Counted from the first letter of the stretch, positions 29,730 to 40,319 are shown. The stretch: 64,000 nt of DNA from Paracerasibacillus soli (GCF_034006335.1 NZ_JAWDIQ010000003.1); one strand, 5' to 3'. Notes: generated by a model not told the origin, from the letters alone. Program-made: numbers and translations.

Positions 29730-31007
29730 TTATCGCATTTCCGTATATTTCTTAGACGTATTTGCTGTAAATTCATCCCATGAAATATCACCATTTAGAT
29801 ATTTTTGGAACTCAGGGAATAACGAAGATGAATACCATCCGTTTGGATATTGATTCATCGCCCATACCGAAGTTTTACCATCCAATAATGCATTGTATAC
29901 TTCTTTTGATACAGGATCATTAAAACTATCTACATCGTACCCTTCATATGCGGGAATGAATTGGAATTCCTCTGTTAGGGCTTTTTTACCTTCGTCAGAA
30001 GTATACATCCAATCTAAGAATTTTTTCGCTTCTTTCACAACATTTTCTTCTAATGTATTATTAATTCCCCAGTACCATGAAGGCCCTGCGCTAATTTTTC
30101 CTTCCGTGTCACTTTCAACAAAGAAAGGTAGGATACCTAGTTTAGTTTTGGAGAATTCAGGATCTAGGCTATCAAGAGTAGGAACAATCCAGTTTCCTTG
30201 ATGGACGATTGCGACCTTCTCGTTGGCAAATAGTTCTTCAACTGAAGTACTATAATCTACCGATAAAATTGGTTGGATATTATGTTTGTTTATAAGATCC
30301 GTATACTCTTTCATACGATCTCCAAATTCATAATTGATCTCTTTTGACTCAAAAGCCGAAATGATGCTTTGATGATATTCTGGTGCACTAAAATGATTAG
30401 AGAACTGGTTGACTACCCAATCTTCCTTCGCACTGAAGGCAAATACGGCATCAAGGCCAAGTTCGCCTTTTTTACTTTCAAGAGTTTCTACTGCTTTCGT
30501 AAAATCTTCATAAGTTTTGATGGATGCGACATCAATTCCTGCCTTGGCAAATATGTCCTTATTAATCATCCATCCGAAGCCTTCAATATTCATTGGTAAT
30601 CCATAAGGGACACCATCTATCGTTGCTCCTTCTAACGTTCCCTCAATAGCCGCTTTTGCTGCCTTTGTATCAGATACATCTGCTAGCTTATCTAAGTACT
30701 TTTGCGTTTCTGGAAGTCCACCTAATAAGAAGATAGATGGTTCTTCACCAGAAGCAAACTTTGCCTGTAAAGCAGTTGCCCCATCTTGTCCGGCACCAAC
30801 AGTAGTTACAATAACTTTAACGTTTGGATTTTCCTTTTCATATTTAGCTACTAAATCATCCATTTGTTCCTTTGTTTCGACTTTCATATTAAAAAGATTC
30901 ACAACGGTTTTGTCAGCGTCTCCTGAGCTCTTATCCTTAGAACACCCAACAAGTGTCAATGAAATAACAATTAAAAAAGTTGATATAATAATAAAACCTT
31001 TTCTCAT
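29730..31007 (-). CDS. Sugar ABC transporter substrate-binding lipoprotein
   Basis: 425 residues, lipobox LTLVGC at the N-terminus, family 1 solute-binding fold with GFGWMINKDIFAKAGID and SAGPSWYWGINNT segments. Probably binds an alpha-linked oligosaccharide, since the next gene is a GH31 glycosidase. Intact frame. Confidence 0.88.
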   Translation of the reverse strand: MRKGFIIISTFLIVISLTLVGCSKDKSSGDADKTVVNLFNMKVETKEQMDDLVAKYEKENPNVKVIVTTVGAGQDGATALQAKFASGEEPSIFLLGGLPETQKYLDKLADVSDTKAAKAAIEGTLEGATIDGVPYGLPMNIEGFGWMINKDIFAKAGIDVASIKTYEDFTKAVETLESKKGELGLDAVFAFSAKEDWVVNQFSNHFSAPEYHQSIISAFESKEINYEFGDRMKEYTDLINKHNIQPILSVDYSTSVEELFANEKVAIVHQGNWIVPTLDSLDPEFSKTKLGILPFFVESDTEGKISAGPSWYWGINNTLEENVVKEAKKFLDWMYTSDEGKKALTEEFQFIPAYEGYDVDSFNDPVSKEVYNALLDGKTSVWAMNQYPNGWYSSSLFPEFQKYLNGDISWDEFTANTSKKYTEMR

Positions 31008-31065
31008 GGTAATCCTCCTCTATAAAGTATTATTTTAAATTTAGATAGCCTTTGGACTAATTTGC

Positions 31066-33454
31066 TTAATCAATCAGATTTTCTAATAGTGCATCGTAAA
31101 GGTTTTCATCTATCTCCATTGATCGCAACTCTAGTAATAAATCGAACTTATTCTTGTCTTGCTTCATTAATTGATAGAGCTCATCCTTCAATTCAAAAGA
31201 TATTTGTGCTTTGTTTAATAAATCGAAGGTGGCTTCTTCGTGCTTGTTAAATGCTTGGATAAGGGGCTCATCTGGAAGCTTGACCACTAGACTAGATTGT
31301 GTGTCATAATTCATGACCTTTACTGTACATGTATTTGTTTCACTATGATAGTTATCAATAAAGTCAACTTCCTGTCCATTTATATAGACTTTAATTTTAT
31401 TCATATTTGTAAAACCTTTAAAGCTTATATTTAACTCTCTATTTTCTGGAATGATTGATTTGTCGCCTTCTACTGGTAAGATAACAAATTGTTTATTCTC
31501 CCAATCCAATTGCATTTTCGTTATTGCGTATTTCCCAGTTTGATAAGCAAACGATTCACCATCATCTTCATATAATTCAAACGTATTCGATTTACCCGGA
31601 AAAACAAGAACGGATAAAGCTGTCGGATTATCGACAGAATTCGAATGGGGTACATGTTTTGCCATTGGGACAATCGCACCTTCTTTTGCAAAGACTGGAA
31701 TGGTATCTAAGCCTCTAAATATCCTTAATTTCTTACCACCTCTATATACTCGGCCGCTAAAGAAATCTATCCATCTACCTTCTGGTAACCAAACGTCAAC
31801 CGGAGCCTTTTGTAAATCGGAATCTAGCTTTTCGGTTACTGGAATAACGATTAACTCACTACCAAAGAAGTATTGATGTGGTGCATCATATGCGTGATTT
31901 TCAAATGGATATTCATAATACATTGGCATGACCAATGGATGATTATTTTGATGTGTACGCCAATTCATCGTATACAGATATGGAATTAACTCATGCCGTA
32001 AGCGTAAGTACTGCTTCATAATAGTTCCGATACTCTCTTGGAAACGCCATGGCTCTTTGCCGTTAAATGGACTATTTGTACTATGCAAACGCATAATAGG
32101 ACTGAATACACCAAATTGTATCCATCTTAGACTTAATTCATCATCTTTATATCCTTTATAATGTCCTCCAATATCATGACTCCACCACGTATAGCCAACG
32201 TTCGTTGCTGTAGAAGTAAAATACGGCTGAAAACGAAGGGACTCCCATGTGATGATTGTATCCCCTGAAAACCCAACGGGATAACGATGACTTCCTATTC
32301 CAGCATATCTAGATAGAATAAGTGGGCGTTTATCTTGCTTCACCTGATCAAGCGCATGGTAGTGATTAAGTAGCCATAAAGGATCTAGTCCAGCTACCTT
32401 TGTAGTTGTACCTTGCTGCCAATCAAGCCACCAGAAACTAACACCACGTTCTTCTTCGGGACGGTGAAGATATTTAAAATACGCATCCCTAAATTTCCTG
32501 TCGGTAATATCAAATGATATCGGGTGTTCTGCAGTATAATCAATCCCAAGTTCCTTTGCCATTGGAACATACATCTCTTCATGGGCCTTAACGCCATCAG
32601 CCGGATGTACATTCAATGTAACCCGCAATTCCTGGTCTTGTAGCCATTTCAAGAAACGAGTAGGATCAGGAAATAATTCCTTATTCCAAGTATATCCAGT
32701 CCAACCACTACCATATTTTGCTGGAATATCGACTAAATGCCAGTCCATATCAATAACACTTAATGAAAAGGGAACATCTTCTTGCTGAAAACGCTGAAAT
32801 AGCTCCTTGTACTCAGTCTCTGTATACTTCCAATATCGGCTCCACCAATTACCTAATGTGTATCTAGGTAAAAGCGGTGTCACCCCGGTTAGTTTATAAA
32901 AATCTCTTAAAGCTTCCTTATATTCTCTTCCATAAGCAAAAAAGTAAAGATCAATTTGCTCCTTTGCTCTTGGCTCTATCGTTTCTTCGTCAACTAGGAC
33001 ATTAGACTTGGAATCATCAATGACGGAAAAGCCATTATGTGATTGAATTCCTTCTTCAAGTTCTACTGGACCATCTTGATGATCAAGTGTCCGCTGTCCC
33101 CTTTAATGTTTCAAAAGAATCACCATAATACCATCTATTGGAATACAAACTATAATTATTTTTCACATCAATTCTTAATGATGACTTTGAAAAGGGTCCG
33201 TATGTGTAATACAGATGAAAATGTTTTGTGATAATTTCTAGTGATTCTGCTTTTTTTACAACTTCAAATTTAGGAATCGGGAAGTTACGATTGATAATAG
33301 CTTGGGTAGCTCTATCTTCAAAATTACCATGTTCAGCATACTCAATTCGTATTAACTTCTCCGTTAAGACCGTAAAACGGTAATGATCACCTTGCACAAT
33401 TGTTGCTTCATGTGCCTTGGGGCTGAGTGTAAGCATATTCATATTAGCAGGCAT
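31066..33454 (-). CDS. GH31 family alpha-glycosidase; frameshifted
   Basis: About 796 residues, no signal peptide, so cytosolic. N-terminal beta-sandwich, then a TIM barrel with WWLDWQQG (probable nucleophile Asp), WWSHDIGGH (probable acid/base Asp) and SRYAGIGSHRYPVGFSGD; C-terminal domains follow. GH31 enzymes act on alpha-glucosides, alpha-xylosides or related sugars; the exact specificity is not readable. One indel near 33090 interrupts it; the intervening frame reads through EEGIQSHNGFSVIDDSKSNV and DLYFFAYGREYKEALRDFYK. Start at 33454 supported by AAAGGAG. It heads the operon with the ABC importer below the LacI-type operators. Confidence 0.87.
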
Positions 33455-33470
33455 AATCGTGCTCCTTTCT

Positions 33471-33484
33471 TGATGGCGCTTTCA
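33471..33484 (-). promoter_or_regulatory. cre site upstream of the GH31 operon
   Basis: On the minus strand TGAAAGCGCCATCA, one mismatch (C for T at position 10) to the cre consensus, 17 bases before the GH31 start. Suggests CcpA repression. Confidence 0.6.
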
Positions 33485-33542
33485 AACTACTAGATATGCT
33501 TTTACATATAAAAGGTATCCAATTATTGTCTCCCGTCGTTAG

Positions 33543-33566
33543 GTTTAGCGTTAAACTAAACGTTTA
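33543..33566. promoter_or_regulatory. LacI-type operator, proximal
   Basis: GTTTAGCGTTAAAC (33543-33556) followed directly by the palindrome TAAACGTTTA (33557-33566). The CG-centred form fits LacI/GalR-family operators. It lies between the GH31 gene and the lacI-type gene. Confidence 0.65.
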
Positions 33567-33606
33567 AAAAAATAAGGGAGAAGTTTCTATCATTTCCTTT
33601 TTATAA

Positions 33607-33622
33607 AGTTTAACGTTAAACT
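33607..33622. promoter_or_regulatory. LacI-type operator, perfect palindrome
   Basis: AGTTTAACGTTAAACT is a perfect 16-bp palindrome 20 bases after the lacI-type stop codon. With the proximal site 41 bases away it could allow cooperative binding or looping. Confidence 0.7.
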
Positions 33623-33641
33623 CAAGGAAATAATAACATAT

Positions 33642-34660
33642 TTACTTCTCAAAATCAATATTTTTTACTGATTCTCTTTCTACTAAATGAACAGGTAAGT
33701 TAATCCCACTTAATTCAGTTTCTTTTCCATCAGTACTTTTAACAATATATGGGCTGCTTCTTGACCTTTGGTTGTAATATCTTGATGAACAGTTGTTAAC
33801 TTAGGGGACGTAAATTGAGAAATAGAAAGATTATCGAATCCTACAACTGAGATATCATCTGGTATTGCAATACCCTTATTTTTTAATGAGTCCATCACTT
33901 CAATTGCTAAGAAATCTGCAGTAAATACTAATCCAGTAATGAAATCCTTCTTTTTAACGATTTCATCACTAAATGTATCCATATTCATTTTGTCTTTATT
34001 GTACCGGAAGAGTAAGTTTTCATTTATTTCAATATGATGTGCTTTAAGGACATCTACATAACCAAGATATCGTTGCTCATCCACACCACCTAGTATTTGC
34101 GAATAAGACACGAAACCAATATTTTTATGTCCATTGGCAATTAAATGCTCAGTTGCAATTTGGAAACCATTCCTGTCATCAATTCCAACTGTATAAACTC
34201 CCGCTTCATTTGGTGTAACAGTATCAATTAATACGATAGGTGTGTCAATATTTTCCTTTAGATGACTAACCTCATTAGGAAGGATACCTAAAATAATTAC
34301 CCCTGCTGTCCGCCAGGTTTTAATGATTAAATAGATTTCTTCTAAGGTTGATACAGATTGGACTAATAAATAATAGTCGTTTTCTTTTAAAACTTTATCA
34401 ACACCTGCAAGTACTTCTGTATTAAAGGGGTTTTCAAATAGATTCCTTTCACCTTTCCGATTCTGATATAAGATAAACGCAATGAGCTTTGAAGAATTAT
34501 TGACCAATGATCTAGCACTCATATTAGGCGTATAATTGTATTTATTAATTATCTCGAGTATTTTCTTTTCCGTTTTTTCAGAGACCTTGGATTTTCGCTT
34601 GTGAATGACATTAGAAACGGTCATAATACTTACATTTGCTTCCTTAGCAATATCTTTCAA
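33642..34660 (-). CDS. LacI/GalR-family transcriptional regulator; frameshifted
   Basis: About 339 residues: N-terminal HTH and hinge (KDIAKEANVSIMTVSNVIHK) and a periplasmic-binding-protein-like sensor domain (GVIILGILPNE, GFVSYSQILGG, DDISVVGFDNL). An A missing near 33732 hides the true C-terminus, which ends NIDFEK. Start: TTG at 34660 is far from the GGAAGGAG site, whereas the in-frame ATT nine bases earlier is ideally spaced; a lost G (TTGGTT) would give the standard MVTLKDIAKEA. It probably represses the GH31-ABC operon through the CG-centred palindromes just downstream. Confidence 0.87.
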
Positions 34661-34858
34661 TGTAACAATCGTTATCTTCTCCTTCCCAAAAAGCTGGCCT
34701 AATCCTAGGTTTTAAATTATCATTCGCCTAATAAGGGACCGGCCCTGAACGAATCATGATGTATCTAACCTAGATTTTTAAAGCCTTTATATTAATTAGA
34801 GCTAGTAATGACATTTTATAAGTAATGATACCAATTGTAAATTTATTTAAGCACCAGT

Positions 34859-34963
34859 TTAATGAAAAGTAAGTTCCTTCCTATTATAAATAGTTTTATA
34901 CATAACATACATACTAAAGAAAACAAAACGAGAGAGCAATAAGATATATCACGATAAATTAAT
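34859..34963 (-). pseudogene. Remnant of a paralogue of the Met-rich membrane protein
   Basis: Reading minus, FVFFSMYVMYKTIYNRKELT aligns with VFFSMYVIYKTINYREKLT at the start of the gene at 27169-27771, and DNA similarity extends back to its start, where the ATG has become ATT. A stop follows after about 35 codons. A ribosome binding site remains at 34965-34973. Upstream, the shared promoter is separated by an inserted repeat, then reappears in front of csoR. Confidence 0.6.
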
Positions 34964-34988
34964 TGCTCCTTCTTTTTACTTTTATCCG

Positions 34989-35145
34989 CATTAACTGGCT
35001 GTAAGACCCCCACTTCAAGAATTCGAGTATAATCCAAGAAATGTAAGTGGGGATCAACAGCCAGTAAAAGCCCGATTCTGTTTAACTAACATTCAGTGGG
35101 GGAGATAGGGAAACCCCCACTGAATGAAGTTTCACTTTATAAATA
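34989..35145. repeat. Bipartite hairpin repeat element, most complete copy
   Basis: First hairpin: GGCTGTAAGACCCCCACTT pairs with AAGTGGGGATCAACAGCC. Second hairpin: TCAGTGGGGG pairs with CCCCCACTGA. The element ends AATGAAGTTTCACTTTAT. Comparison with the region upstream of the paralogous gene at 27771 indicates it was inserted between a promoter and the dead gene. Confidence 0.7.
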
Positions 35146-35195
35146 TTTGAGGAGATAAGAAAGATACCCACTTTTATACATATTGCTTTACAAAA

Positions 35196-35215
35196 TTACG
35201 GTGGGGGGTATAGTA
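35196..35215 (+). promoter_or_regulatory. Candidate CsoR operator of the copper operon
   Basis: TTACGGTGGGGGGTATAGTA. Reversed, it resembles the B. subtilis copZA operator (TAC-x-ATACCCCC core). Placed 75-90 bases before csoR, it fits Cu(I)-relieved repression by CsoR. Confidence 0.6.
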
Positions 35216-35288
35216 TATATAAAGAAATTGATAAACCGTAAAAACATACAGTATTTTAAATGAATGATAAAAAATAATAAAAATTGGG

Positions 35289-35631
35289 GTGATAGACATC
35301 CCGAATGAAGAAAGGGTGATTTATTTGGCAGATCAGTATCTTCATGATCAACCGATTAAGCCGCGCACGGATTCTGAAAAGCAAGCCGTTATTAATCGTT
35401 TAAAGCGAATAGAAGGCCAAGTGCGTGGAATACAAAAAATGATAGAAGAAGATCGCTATTGTGTTGATATTTTAGTACAAATTAGTGCGATAAATGCAGC
35501 ACTAAAAAAAAGTAGGCTTCTCTGTGACGGAGCGTCATATGAAGCATTGTGTTACACATGCTGTTAAATCTGGAGAAGGAAATGATGCGATGGAAGAATT
35601 ACTTGAGGTTATGAAACAAATTTCCAAGTAG
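35289..35631 (+). CDS. csoR: Copper-sensing repressor CsoR; frameshifted
   Basis: Small all-helical DUF156 regulator, 101-113 residues depending on start. RTDSEKQAVINRLKRIEGQV is the family signature; the Cu(I) ligands are Cys in RYCVDIL and the His and Cys in RHMKHCVTHAV. One A is in excess in an A8 run near 35510; with seven A the frame gives VGFSVTERHMKHC. The GTG at 35289 has a weak binding site; TTG at 35325 is an alternative nearer to the usual 101-residue length. Represses copA/copZ in the absence of Cu(I). It sits 18 bases before copA. Confidence 0.9.
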
Positions 35632-35649
35632 TGGAAGGAGGGTCCCAAT

Positions 35650-38031
35650 ATGAGTGAGGCAAAGAAACTTACTGTTGGCATTACAGGTATGACATGTGCA
35701 GCTTGCTCCACACGCGTAGAAAAAGTTCTAAATAAAATGGATGGTGTTGAAGCAAAGGTAAATTTAACGACAGAAAAGGCAAGTATTGCTTATGACCCGA
35801 ATGTTTCAAATGTGGAAGCCATCCAATCAAAAATTGAAAAGCTCGGTTATGGTGTTCAAACGGAAAAGGCTGAATTAGATGTGATGGGTATGACATGTGC
35901 AGCTTGTTCCACGAGGATTGAAAAAGTGCTGAACAAACAAGAAGGAATCACGCATGCAACAGTTAACCTAACAAATGAATCAGCTTCCGTAGCATACAAT
36001 CCAGGATTGATGAGCGAAGAAGAGATTGTAGAAGTTATCCAAAGATTGGGTTATGACGCCAAGCCAAGAGCGGATAAGGCAGAAAAACAATCACAAAAAG
36101 AACAGCAATTGAAACGGATGAGAACGAAGTTAATTATATCAGCACTACTTTCTGTCCCGTTATTAATTACGATGTTAGATCATTTGCTAGGGATCCACAT
36201 TCCTGACATCTTTTTAAATCCATGGTTCCAATTTGCGCTCGCTACACCAGTACAATTTATCATCGGTTGGCAATTTTATGAAGGGGCATATAAAAACCTT
36301 CGTAGCGGTAGTGCGAATATGGACGTGTTAGTTGCCTTAGGTACGAGTGCTGCATATTTTTATAGTTTATATGAAGCGGTCCAAACAATTGGTAATGCAG
36401 GATATATGCCACATCTTTATTTTGAAACAAGTGCCATTTTAATTACACTTATTCTATTTGGAAAATATTTAGAAACAAGTGCTAAAAGCAAAACAACACA
36501 AGCTATTTCCAAACTATTAAATTTACAAGCAAAAGAAGCACGTATTTTACGAGATGGAAAAGAACAGATGATTCCGATTGAACAAGTTACCGTTGGAGAC
36601 CATTTAATTGTAAAACCTGGTGAAAAAATCCCGTTGATGGTATCGTTAAAAAGGTAGAACATCTGTAGACGAATCGATGATTACCGGTGAGTCGATTCCA
36701 ATTGAAAAAGCTACTGATTCTGCAGTTATCGGTGCAACGATTAATAAAAACGGTACAATCGAAATGGAAGCAACAAAGGTTGGTAAAGATACTGCGCTTG
36801 CTTCAATCGTGCAAGCTGTTGAAGATGCCCAAGGTTCAAAAGCACCGATTCAGCGGTTAGCGGATGTTATTTCTGATATTTCGTACCGATTGTTGTTGGA
36901 ATTGCGCTTATTACATTTATTGTTTGGATTACACTTGTTGCACCAGGTAATTTTGAAACTTCCTTAGTTGCAGCAATTGCTGTCCTCGTCATTGCCTGTC
37001 CGTGTGCGCTTGGATTAGCAACACCAACTTCGATTATGGTTGGTACAGGAAAAGCTGCGGAAAATGGTATTCTTTTTAAAGGTGGCGAACATCTTGAAAG
37101 AACACACCAATTAAATACGATTGTGTTTGATAAAACAGGAACGATTACAAAGGGAAAACCAGAAGTAACGGATTTTTCGGCTGATGACAACATCTTACAA
37201 TTATTAGCTAGTGCCGAAAAAAGCTCTGAACATCCATTAGCTGAGGCAATTGTTTCTTATGCAATAGAAAAGAGTATTCCATTAATAGATGTAGACGACT
37301 TTGTTGCGATACCCGGACATGGTATTCAGGCTGTTATTTCCGAGCAACATGTTCTTGTCGGAACACGGAAATTAATGAAAGATCATCATATTAATGTGGA
37401 TGCGATTGAAGAAGAGCTAGCAAAATATGAAGTCGAAGGAAAAACAGCGATGATCATCGCTGTTGATGGCAAATATGCTGGTGTCATTGCGGTCGCGGAT
37501 ACGATTAAAGAAACTGCAACTGAAGCAATACAGCAATTAAAAACTGCAGGTTTAGATGTGGTCATGCTAACAGGTGATAATGAAAGAACTGCACAAGCAA
37601 TTGCCAAACAAGTTGGCATTGATCATGTAATCGCGCAGGTACTACCAGAAGATAAAGCGGATAAGGTAAAAGCAATTCAACAACAAGGTAAAAAAGTCGC
37701 CATGGTTGGTGATGGTATTAATGATGCACCTGCACTAGCAATTGCAGATATTGGCATTGCAATTGGCACGGGAACAGAAGTGGCAATTGAAGCTGCAGAT
37801 GTCACCATTCTTGGTGGAGAACTATTGCTCATACCAAAGGCAATTAAAATTAGTCATGCAACAATCAAAAATATCCGCCAAAACTTATTCTGGGCATTCG
37901 CTTATAACAGCGCAGGCATCCCTATTGCCGCAGCCGGATTACTTGCACCATGGATAGCAGGTGCAGCCATGGCATTTAGTTCTGTTAGTGTTGTGACAAA
38001 CTCACTTCGGTTGAAGCGTGTGAAAATATAA
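35650..38031 (+). CDS. copA: Copper-exporting P1B-type ATPase; frameshifted
   Basis: About 795 residues. Two N-terminal metal-binding domains (GMTCAACSTRVEK, near 14, and GMTCAACSTRIEK, near 80), eight membrane helices, TGES actuator loop, CPC motif in IACPCALGLATPTS, phosphorylation site DKTGTIT, SEHPLAEA and GDGINDAPAL. It pumps Cu(I) out of the cytoplasm. Three single-base losses break the frame near 36634, 36653 and 36873, each a G in a short run; the restored sequence is canonical (VDGIVKKGRTSVDESMITGE). In operon with csoR and probably copZ. Confidence 0.93.
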
Positions 38032-38210
38032 ATCCCTTAAAAGGTATTTTCCAAAAGTAAAGTCACACTTCATTGCATTGCACAAATAGAAGTTGCATGA
38101 TGTAAGGAAGCGTCCATACGAGTAAATGAGATATGTTGAATTGAAGTAAGTGAGTCTTTACAATGAAAGTAATACGAAATAATAATACGAATATATGAGG
38201 AGGAAAAAAT

Positions 38211-38417
38211 ATGAAAGCAACAATAAATGTAAAAGGAATGAGCTGTGGTCATTGCGTTTCATCCGTCAATGGAGCACTTGAACAATTAGATGGGGTAGAC
38301 GCTGTAGAAGTTTCCCTAGAGACTGGTAAAGTCGACGTTTCATACGATGAATCAAAAGTAACATTGACACAGCTACAAGATGCAATAGAAGAACAAGGAT
38401 ACGATGTAGTGAAATAG
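38211..38417 (+). CDS. copZ: Copper chaperone CopZ
   Basis: 68-residue HMA-domain protein with the metal site GMSCGHC. It delivers Cu(I) to CopA and CsoR in the cytosol. Start backed by GAGGAGG. It lies 179 bases after copA and is followed by a terminator, so it closes the copper operon or has its own promoter in the gap. Confidence 0.93.
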   Translation: MKATINVKGMSCGHCVSSVNGALEQLDGVDAVEVSLETGKVDVSYDESKVTLTQLQDAIEEQGYDVVK

Positions 38418-38425
38418 TTGAGGAC

Positions 38426-38472
38426 AGGCTGGTTTCCCCATTCATTTGGGTGAGGAACCAGCCTTTTTGTTT
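38426..38472 (+). terminator. Rho-independent terminator after copZ
   Basis: AGGCTGGTT (38426-38434) pairs with AACCAGCCT (38456-38464), followed by TTTTTGTTTTG. Confidence 0.85.
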
Positions 38473-38540
38473 TGTTAAAGTTTTTAATTCGGTTGGCAAC
38501 ATCAATGATAAGCAAGTGTGAGCATCAACACGATTTGTTC

Positions 38541-38597
38541 AATTAACAATCGGTAGGTGACGTGCGAAAATCCCCGCTGATTGAAGTTTTGCTTTAT
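38541..38597. repeat. Copy of the CTGATTGAAG hairpin repeat family
   Basis: AATTAACAATCGGTAGGTGA, CGTGCGAAAA, CCCCGCTGATTGAAGTTT, then TGCTTTAT. The arms pair imperfectly (AATCGGTAG against CGCTGATT). Confidence 0.65.
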
Positions 38598-38636
38598 CTT
38601 ACGGTTTAGGCGTATGGATAAGCATTATTGATGAAC

Positions 38637-38918
38637 CTAAATGAATGGGAAGTATGGTTTGTATTGTGGATTTGTATAGAAGGGTGGCCTCATTCCGATG
38701 AAGGGTAATTGAAATGTATCTTGTAAATACCTCACAGGGACCCTCTTTGTAGATTGATTGATCAATAGATTAGATACTTTTGGGCTAAATTGGAAAGGCA
38801 AAAGCTCCTCCCCCTTTCTCATCAACAGATTGTTGGCTTCAAAATGCTTCCTCTTTAGTAACGTATGCAATACATACAACGTTGGTCCGATATTTTTAAA
38901 AACTATAGACAGTAGCAC
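38637..38918 (-). CDS. Uncertain 93-codon ORF
   Basis: An open frame starting at GTG 38918 with GAAGGAAGG about nine bases upstream, ending with an aromatic/Pro-rich tail (PFYTNPQYKPYFPFI). No recognised domain, no membrane segment or signal peptide, and no clear codon bias. It fills an otherwise empty gap of about 370 bases between the repeat and the SDR gene. It may be chance; I keep it because of the plausible binding site. Confidence 0.2.
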   Translation of the reverse strand: MLLSIVFKNIGPTLYVLHTLLKRKHFEANNLLMRKGEELLPFQFSPKVSNLLINQSTKRVPVRYLQDTFQLPFIGMRPPFYTNPQYKPYFPFI

Positions 38919-38969
38919 ATATCTGGGCCTTCCTTCATAAACTGTGAAAGGAAATGGGGTGGTTTTTTT

Positions 38970-39966
38970 ATGTCAAAGGAAAAAGATGGACGGCAGCATG
39001 CACAACATGAGCAAGATCTTCAGGAAATTAGACAATATCAAAAATGGTTTACAGATCATATGCAAACGGATCCATATCCGCTCTATCCTAATTATGGAAA
39101 AATTACAGCGTATAAAGAGGTGCCGTTAAGTAATCCAGAACAACGCCAATTACGTCAACCAGGGGTCGAGGGTGTGATGGTACCGAAGCCGATTATTGAA
39201 AATCCTAATTATCGTGGAAGTGGGAAATTACAGGAACGAGTGGCGTTAATTACGGGCGGGGATAGTGGAATGGGGGCAGCGGCGGCTATATTGTTTGCAA
39301 AAGAGGGCGCAGATGTTGCAATTTCTTATTTGGATGAGCATGAAGATGCAAATCGCACAAAGGATAGAATTGAAGAACTTGGGCGACGATGTTTATTATT
39401 GCCGGTGATTTGCGTGAAAGAGAACAATGTAAAGAAATCGTAGGAAAGACAATAGAAACCTTTGGAAAACTTGATATATTATGTAACCATGTTGGTATTC
39501 AATTCCAGCAAACCGACTTGTTAGATATAACGGATGAACAGTTTGATGAGACATTAAAAGTAAATATTTACTCTCATTTTTATACAACTAAAGCAGCATT
39601 ACCATACTTACAACCAGGGAGTTCTATTATTGGAACAACCTCTGTCGTAGCATACGCTGGAGAACCGACATTACTTGATTACGCTATGACTAAAGCAGCT
39701 ATTGTCGGTTGGACCGATCACTAGCAAAAAATCTAGCCGATCGTGGAATTAGGGTAAATGCAATAGCACCAGGAAGGATATGGACGCCACTGATTCCTGC
39801 TAGCTTTTCAGCTGGAGACAATGCACTTCATGGCCATGGCCTATACGAGCGTCCGGGGCAACCATTTGAAGTTGCACCTACATTTGTTTATCTTGCTTCT
39901 GATGATTCCAGATTTGTAACAGGCCAAGTACTCCATGTTGATGGTGGGGAGTCGACGAATTCCTAG
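38970..39966 (+). CDS. Short-chain dehydrogenase/reductase with N-terminal extension; frameshifted
   Basis: About 332 residues, related to the YhdF/YhxD-type SDRs of Bacillus, NADP-dependent oxidoreductases often stress induced. A 75-residue polar extension (PYPLYPNYGKITAYKEVPL) precedes the Rossmann fold. Cofactor motif ALITGGDSGMGAAAA, structural LCNHVG, catalytic Ser/Tyr/Lys in TSVVAYAGEPTLLDYAMTKA, and C-terminal TGQVLHVDGGES. Two losses: a G near 39402 (LLLPGDLRERE restored) and a C near 39711 (WTRSLAKNL restored). Substrate unknown. Stands alone. Confidence 0.85.
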
Positions 39967-40090
39967 CAAATCCCCTACATTAAATGTGGAGCTTATCCAA
40001 TGTTTGAAGCAACGCTGTTTATCGCGGGTTCATGGACAGTCAGTCACTTTAGAAATCCAGGGGAATGAAAGGGAAATAAAAACAAAGGCC

Positions 40091-40142
40091 CAACTAACAA
40101 TCAGTAGGTGAAGTGCGAAGCTCCCTACTGATTGAAGTCTCA
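40091..40142. repeat. Copy of the CTGATTGAAG hairpin repeat family
   Basis: CAACTAACAATCAGTAGGTG, AAGTGCGAAG, CTCCCTACTGATTGAAGTCT. AATCAGTAGG pairs with CCTACTGATT, the cleanest stem of the family here. Nothing else recognisable occupies 39967-40168. Confidence 0.7.
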
Positions 40143-40168
40143 TCCGATTTTTAATTGACGTCTAAAAC

Positions 40169-40198
40169 TTATGCTTACGCTTATAAAAGTAAGCATAA
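40169..40198 (-). terminator. Perfect 10-bp hairpin downstream of the lipoprotein gene
   Basis: TTATGCTTAC, loop GCTTATAAAA, GTAAGCATAA. On the minus strand AAGTTTTAGA follows, so it may terminate the lipoprotein gene that ends at 40320. Weak T-run. Confidence 0.4.
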
Positions 40199-40319
40199 CA
40201 ATATGAGGGGCATTATAAAAAGGCAGGTGACATAAAATCATGCCTTACCTACCTCAATTCATAAAATAAATCATCTATTATCATGATAATTAAAACTTGC
40301 TCACTAGTAATCGATTAAA

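Noticed and set aside
34843..35037. 64-codon minus-strand ORF near csoR
   Set aside because: It reads the paralogue remnant in the wrong frame and starts inside a repeat element.
38758..38940. 60-codon plus-strand ORF before the SDR gene
   Set aside because: No binding site or domain; overlaps an equally uncertain minus-strand ORF.
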